Below, in pieces: positions 60,648-64,000 of a DNA stretch of 64,000 bases. The position numbers and the translations under genes are program-made. Numbering within the stretch: position 1 is the stretch's first letter; each line of letters starts with the position of its first letter. The DNA is taken from the NCBI GenBank assembly GCA_030535395.1, contig JAUNLK010000006.1, positions 26,477-90,476 on the forward strand, written 5' to 3'. Below the pieces are notes generated by a model. The model saw nothing but the letters and a program-made list of their open reading frames with translations. It did not search any database and was not told the DNA's origin. This DNA is from Tissierellia bacterium. Its GTDB lineage: Bacteria > Bacillota > Clostridia > Tissierellales > Peptoniphilaceae.

Positions 60648-62326
60648 TAGAGGGCCTCCTCAAATCTCTGGGTCACGGCCCCTTCAATGAGGCCCAGTTT
60701 CTCCTCTGCCACGGCTTCATCCCCGTCCACGGTGTAGATGTAGAGCTTGATCTTGGGCTCCGTCCCCGAGGGCCTGATGGTGAAGCGGGAGCCATCCTCC
60801 AGGTGAAACTCAATGACATTGCTCTTGCCAATGGCCCCCTGGCCCTCCAGGTAGTCCACCACCCGTTCCACGGCCAAATCCCCCACAGTGGTGAAGGGTG
60901 CCTGGCGAACGTGGTCCATAATCCGGGCAATCTGAGCCTGACCCTCCTGGCCCTCCTTGACCACGGAGAGGAGGCGCTCCTTGTAATAGCCGTACTTTTC
61001 GTAGATCCCACGGAGGACCTCGTAGAGGCTCTGGCCCCGCTTCTTGTAGTAGGCGGCCATCTCTACAATCATCATGGTGCTCACCACGGCGTCCTTGTCC
61101 CGCACGTGGTCCCCATAGGTGTAGCCAATGGACTCCTCGTAGCCAAAGAGGAAAGTGTGGGCCCCCGTCACATCCCACTCATTGGCCAGACCACAGATAT
61201 TCTTAAAGCCGGTGAGGGTATTGAACATGGGAATGTCGTATTCCCGGGCGATGGCCGTGCCCAGCTCCCCGGTGACAATGCTCTTAACCATGGCGGCATT
61301 TTCCGGAAGATCTCCCTTTTCCCCCCGGACCTCGAGGATGTAGTGGATGAGGAGGGCCCCAATCTGATTGCCATTGTAGGCATAGAAATTCCCCTCATCA
61401 TCCGGAGACATCATGGCCACCCGGTCACTGTCCGGGTCCGTGGCCACCAAAAGATCCGCCCCTAAATTCTTTCCATACTCCACGGCCAGGGCAAAGGCCT
61501 TGGGATCCTCGGGATTGGGATAACCCACCGTGGTGAAATCGGGATCGGGGAGCTCCTGCTCCTCCACCACGTGGACATTTTGAAATCCTCGAGCCTTCAA
61601 AACCTTGCGAACGGGCAAATTCCCCGTGCCATTGAGGGGAGTGTAGACGATGTTCAAATCCTTGTCCACATCGTCGGAGGCACTCATGGCCAGAGTGGCC
61701 TCATAGTAGGCCCGGTCCACATCCTCCCCCATCACTTCGATGAGGCCCGCTTTGAGATAGCCGTGGAAGTCCCCATCCACCAGTTCATAGCCCAGTTTAT
61801 CAATTTCACGGGAGATCTTCTGGGCAATGTCGTCCCTTATCTGAGAGCCCTCCTCCCAGTAGACCTTGTAGCCATTGTACTGCTTGGGATTGTGGGAGGC
61901 GGTAATCACAATGCCACTGATGGCCCCCTTGTAGCGCACGGCGAAGGAGAGCATGGGGGTGGGGCGAATGTCATCAAAGACATAGACCTTGATCCCATTG
62001 GAGGCCAAAATCCCCGCAGCCACCTCCATAAATTCCCGGCTCTGATGGCGAACATCCCAGGCGATGACCACCCCACGGGCCTTGGCCTCTGCTCCGCGCC
62101 TGGCAATGGTATTGGCCAAGCCCTGGGTGGCCCGGGCAATGACCCTGGCATTCATACGATTGGTCCCCACGCCCAGCTCCCCCCGGAGCCCAGCAGTGCC
62201 AAAGGAGAGCTCCTGATAAAAAGCGTCCTCCAACTTTTGGCCAGAGAGAGCGGAAAGGGCCTCCCGCTCCTCCTCCTTCAAATTGGGAAGATTTTTCCAC
62301 TCCTCATAAAATTTTTCTACCGTCAT
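60647..62326 (-). CDS. Phosphoglucomutase/phosphomannomutase (PgcA type)
   Basis: Alpha-D-phosphohexomutase of 559 residues, interconverting glucose-1- and glucose-6-phosphate. Active-site serine in VITASHNPKQYNGYK, metal loop ATDPDSDRVAMM, sugar loop FGYEESIGYTYG and phosphate loop RPSGTEPKIKLY are intact. The ATG at 62326 follows AAAGGGG; the longer frame overlaps ybaK and is rejected. Length matches the Bacillota PgcA form. Confidence 0.94.
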   Translation of the reverse strand: MTVEKFYEEWKNLPNLKEEEREALSALSGQKLEDAFYQELSFGTAGLRGELGVGTNRMNARVIARATQGLANTIARRGAEAKARGVVIAWDVRHQSREFMEVAAGILASNGIKVYVFDDIRPTPMLSFAVRYKGAISGIVITASHNPKQYNGYKVYWEEGSQIRDDIAQKISREIDKLGYELVDGDFHGYLKAGLIEVMGEDVDRAYYEATLAMSASDDVDKDLNIVYTPLNGTGNLPVRKVLKARGFQNVHVVEEQELPDPDFTTVGYPNPEDPKAFALAVEYGKNLGADLLVATDPDSDRVAMMSPDDEGNFYAYNGNQIGALLIHYILEVRGEKGDLPENAAMVKSIVTGELGTAIAREYDIPMFNTLTGFKNICGLANEWDVTGAHTFLFGYEESIGYTYGDHVRDKDAVVSTMMIVEMAAYYKKRGQSLYEVLRGIYEKYGYYKERLLSVVKEGQEGQAQIARIMDHVRQAPFTTVGDLAVERVVDYLEGQGAIGKSNVIEFHLEDGSRFTIRPSGTEPKIKLYIYTVDGDEAVAEEKLGLIEGAVTQRFEEAL

Positions 62327-62327
62327 A

Positions 62328-62801
62328 CTAAGCCCCTTTCGAAATACTGGCAAAGGCACCGGAGGTGGCCTTGAGCACATCCTGGGGATCCAGCCCCACC
62401 TGAAGGCCGCGCTTCCCCCCACTGACATAGATGTAATTCAAATCCTCTGCGGATTCATCGAGATATGTTGGAAACAACTTCTTCATGGCAAAGGGACTGC
62501 AGCCCCCGTGGACATAGCCCGTCAGGGGCAACAGATCCCTCTGAGGGAGCATCTCCAGCTTCTTGACCCCCACCACCTGAGCGGCAGCCTTGAGATCCAG
62601 AGTTCGAGCCACGGGAATCACAAAGACAAAGTGCTCCCCGCGACCAGCCACCGTCACCAAAGTCTTGTACACCGAGGCCACATCCAAATTATTTTTATGA
62701 GCCACATCCACCCCGGTCATATCCTCCTCCGGCTCAAAGGAAACGACTTCATAGGAAATTTTTTGTTGATCCAACAAGCGCATGGCATTGGTTTTCTTCA
62801 C
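62328..62801 (-). CDS. YbaK/EbsC-type Cys-tRNA(Pro) deacylase
   Basis: Trans-editing factor that hydrolyses mischarged Cys-tRNA-Pro. The 157 residues contain NLDVASVYKTLVTV, the Lys of the YKT motif and GYVHGGCSPFAMKK. A GTG start at 62801 has GGAGG five bases upstream and is preferred to in-frame TTG/ATG codons that overlap that Shine-Dalgarno. First gene of the eight-gene minus operon. Confidence 0.9.
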   Translation of the reverse strand: MKKTNAMRLLDQQKISYEVVSFEPEEDMTGVDVAHKNNLDVASVYKTLVTVAGRGEHFVFVIPVARTLDLKAAAQVVGVKKLEMLPQRDLLPLTGYVHGGCSPFAMKKLFPTYLDESAEDLNYIYVSGGKRGLQVGLDPQDVLKATSGAFASISKGA

Positions 62802-62817
62802 AGAAACCTCCATCAAT

Positions 62818-62826
62818 ATTATAACA
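62818..62826 (-). promoter_or_regulatory. Candidate ybaK operon promoter
   Basis: Reverse strand TGTTATAAT at 62826-62818, an extended -10. The expected start site would leave a leader of only about 10 bases that begins with the Shine-Dalgarno. Confidence 0.45.
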
Positions 62827-63046
62827 CGAGAACAAATGAACCAAAAAAAGGTACTATCTTATATATACTCGAAAAAAGGCCCCCTTAACCTAATTCTCCC
62901 GGGGAAAAACCCCATCCCATCCCATACATACAGGCCAGAAAACCAAACACTAGACCCTTGGAGAACCACAACAAAATTCAAAATCCACTTCCCACTGCAA
63001 ACCTTGCCCCTACTCTCCCATCTTCCCCGCCCCACTTTCCCTCCAA
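62827..63046. other. Non-coding spacer, strongly G-poor on the plus strand
   Basis: No supported gene. The plus strand is rich in A and C and almost free of G across about 62940-63046. A short CCATCCCATCCCAT run lies near 62912. Two open frames here (62782 plus, 62859 minus) have low-complexity products and no ribosome site. I see no RNA gene. Confidence 0.5.
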
Positions 63047-63072
63047 CAAAAAAACACCCCACAGGGTGTTTT
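63047..63072 (-). terminator. Terminator of the Cys-rich small protein gene
   Basis: Reverse strand AAAACACCC pairs with GGGTGTTTT around TGTG, with more T residues after. It lies about 47 bases past the stop. Confidence 0.85.
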
Positions 63073-63118
63073 GGATCAGTATTCAGTTCAGTTATTTCGT
63101 TTTCTTGCGAGTTCCAAC

Positions 63119-63457
63119 TTAGTAGGGGCTTTCTATAAAAACATAACCGGTACGTCTAAAATTTTCCAGAGCTTCACGATAGGTGATCCCGTTGTGGTCA
63201 TCTACCTCATCTAACGGTACATCTTCAGCTTCGTCACCGCTATTCATCCATCCACAGTTGCAGATATCATAAGAATCCACGGTATCGCCACAAACTGGGC
63301 AAGCGATATGACCGTTTTTATAATAAATATTTCCATACTCGGAGACAAGTTTCCCCTCAGCTAAAAACTCTTCCAGAGTCTTTCCCCCATACAATTTTGG
63401 ATTAAAGTCTTCTGGCTTGAACTTAGGTCTGACAAAACCCTCGGTAGATTTTTTCAT
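63119..63457 (-). CDS. Small CPCC-type cysteine-rich protein
   Basis: Protein of 112 residues. A zinc-ribbon-like core CPVCGDTVDSYDICNCGWM is followed by acidic residues and ITYREALENFRRTG. This arrangement resembles the Cys-rich CPCC family, whose function is unknown. The AT content and codon use look different from the GC-rich neighbours. GAGGAGG precedes the ATG, and the gene has its own candidate -10 and terminator, next to the tRNA block. Confidence 0.7.
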   Translation of the reverse strand: MKKSTEGFVRPKFKPEDFNPKLYGGKTLEEFLAEGKLVSEYGNIYYKNGHIACPVCGDTVDSYDICNCGWMNSGDEAEDVPLDEVDDHNGITYREALENFRRTGYVFIESPY

Positions 63458-63524
63458 GGGTGTACCTCCTCTGCTCCCATTAGCTTTTCCCTTCCGCTGA
63501 GCTTCAATCCCTTTCTGTTAACCC

Positions 63525-63530
63525 ATTATA
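63525..63530 (-). promoter_or_regulatory. Candidate -10 for the Cys-rich small protein
   Basis: Perfect TATAAT on the reverse strand, 68 bases before the start codon. No good -35 is visible. Confidence 0.35.
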
Positions 63531-63590
63531 TCAATCTCTTACAACTGAAGCGTTATAATAAACGGACACCATGTTAGATCGTACAAAAAA

Positions 63591-63645
63591 ACAGGCAACA
63601 AAAAATCGCCACTGGACAGATCATTCTTGACCGTGTCTCTGTGAC
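63591..63645. repeat. 55-bp direct repeat, copy 1
   Basis: The sequence from ACAGGCAAC to TCTGTGAC is identical to 63946-64000. This copy lies just past the 3' end of tRNA-Arg. In the tRNA transcript direction it holds an imperfect hairpin (GACA-C-GGTC with GATC-TGTC) and then T6, so it could end tRNA transcription weakly. Confidence 0.9.
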
Positions 63646-63652
63646 GATGTTT

Positions 63653-63729
63653 TGGCGTGCTGTAAAGGATTCGAACCCTCGACCTTCTGGTCCGTAGCCA
63701 GACGCTCTATCCAGCTGAGCTAACAGCAC
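63653..63729 (-). tRNA. tRNA-Arg (ACG)
   Basis: Cloverleaf of 77 bases with encoded CCA. Acceptor GTGCTGT pairs with ACAGCAC, D arm GCTC/GAGC, anticodon stem TCTGG/CCAGA with loop CTACGGA (anticodon ACG), and T loop TTCGAAT. Confidence 0.95.
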
Positions 63730-63731
63730 AT

Positions 63732-63806
63732 TGGAGCGGAAAACGAGATTCGAACTCGCGACCCTCGCCTTGGCAAGGCGATGCTCTACCACTGAGCCAT
63801 TTCCGC
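63732..63806 (-). tRNA. tRNA-Gly (GCC)
   Basis: Cloverleaf of 75 bases with encoded CCA. Acceptor GCGGAAA pairs with TTTCCGC, D arm GCTC/GAGC, anticodon stem TCGCC/GGCGA with loop TTGCCAA (anticodon GCC), and T arm CGAG TTCGAAT CTCG. Two bases from tRNA-Arg. Confidence 0.96.
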
Positions 63807-63809
63807 AGG

Positions 63810-63895
63810 TGGTGGAGGAGAGTGGATTCGAACCACTGAAAGCTGAGCTAACGGATTTACAGTCCGTCCCCTTTGGCCAACTCGGGAACTCCTCC
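63810..63895 (-). tRNA. tRNA-Tyr (GTA)
   Basis: Class II tRNA of 86 bases with a long variable arm and encoded CCA. Acceptor GGAGGAG pairs with CTCCTCC, anticodon stem ACGGA/TCCGT with loop CTGTAAA (anticodon GTA), and T arm AGTGG TTCGAAT CCACT. Confidence 0.96.
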
Positions 63896-63911
63896 ATATT
63901 TAATTTGAGAA

Positions 63912-63939
63912 TGGTGGCGACCTGGATCGGGTTCGAAAC
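63912..63939 (-). pseudogene. tRNA 3'-end-like remnant
   Basis: Reverse strand ends GGTCGCC-A-CCA, like an acceptor 3' strand, discriminator and CCA, and contains TTCGAAC as in a T loop. The T stem does not pair and no D or anticodon arm follows; instead the 55-bp repeat begins 6 bases further on. It is either a truncated tRNA or chance similarity. Confidence 0.35.
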
Positions 63940-63945
63940 GAAAAT

Positions 63946-64000
63946 ACAGGCAACAAAAAATCGCCACTGGACAGATCATTCTTGACCGTGTCTCTGTGAC
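63946..64000. repeat. 55-bp direct repeat, copy 2 (reaches window end)
   Basis: Identical over 55 bases to 63591-63645 and running to the window edge, so the repeat unit may be longer. The 355-base offset spans all three tRNA genes. Confidence 0.9.

Noticed and set aside
63574..63897. 107-codon minus-strand frame across the tRNA genes
   Set aside because: It overlaps three clear tRNAs and cannot be protein-coding.
63912..63939. A fourth complete tRNA
   Set aside because: Only acceptor/CCA-like and T-loop-like pieces are present; T stem, anticodon arm and D arm are absent.

Overview
The window looks like chromosomal DNA of a low-branching Bacillota (Clostridia/Tissierellia-type) bacterium with a GC content above 50%. 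The evidence is a Gram-positive style dcw cluster (mraZ-rsmH-divIC-PASTA PBP-mraY-murD-ftsW-murG), GatCAB, NAD-dependent LigA, PcrA, an S-layer homology (SLH) protein, Cys-anchored oligopeptide-binding lipoproteins, a YhaN/YhaO pair, and strong Shine-Dalgarno sequences with frequent GTG/TTG starts. The species cannot be named from sequence alone. Most genes are housekeeping; I see no prophage, insertion sequence, CRISPR array or recognisable defence island.

Layout. 1-8.5 kb (minus): dcw cluster, entered at its 5' end with a four-repeat MraZ operator; murE and murF are not in their usual place. 8.5-14.3 kb (minus): hflX-yigZ-nadE-yebC-DUF1461 protein-deoC-lgt, ending in a terminator. 14.3-17.2 kb (plus): a class A PBP whose transpeptidase motifs are all degenerate, coupled to a 41-residue very basic miniprotein. 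17.2-19.5 kb (minus): a divergent FolD and a secreted NlpC/P60 hydrolase. 19.5-25.2 kb (minus): oppA-oppB-oppC-oppD-oppF. 25.4-26.8 kb (plus): mgtE. 26.8-30.4 kb (minus): a second peptide-binding lipoprotein, a YkfB-like L-Ala-D/L-Glu epimerase and a YkfC-like endopeptidase, that is, a murein-peptide salvage set. 30.6-35.3 kb (minus): dedA, an SfsA-GNAT fusion, cbiA and cobQ. 35.3-42.6 kb (minus): pcrA-ligA-gatC-gatA-gatB. 42.7-44.7 kb (minus): SLH-domain surface protein. 44.9-51.3 kb (plus): hemA, precorrin-2 dehydrogenase, hemC, cobA-hemD, hemB, hemL. 51.4-55.1 kb (minus): lysA and ppsA. 55.2-62.8 kb (minus): ybaK-pgm-PfkB-like-isochorismatase-yhaO-yhaN-metallophosphoesterase-CYTH. 63.1-64 kb (minus): a small Cys-rich protein and tRNA-Arg, -Gly and -Tyr flanked by a perfect 55-bp direct repeat.

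How the genes work together. Cell-wall synthesis (dcw, two PBPs), wall turnover (two NlpC/P60 proteins) and murein-peptide import and recycling (OppABCDF, second SBP, YkfB, YkfC) dominate. The tetrapyrrole operon makes uroporphyrinogen III and diverts it to precorrin-2 and sirohydrochlorin, which fits the cbiA/cobQ pair and a cobalamin or siroheme product; no heme-branch gene is seen. The most unusual signal is three intact reading frames whose predicted catalytic residues are replaced: the PBP transpeptidase domain, FolD and a PfkB-family protein. These substitutions come from reading the motifs by eye and need alignment or structure models to confirm.
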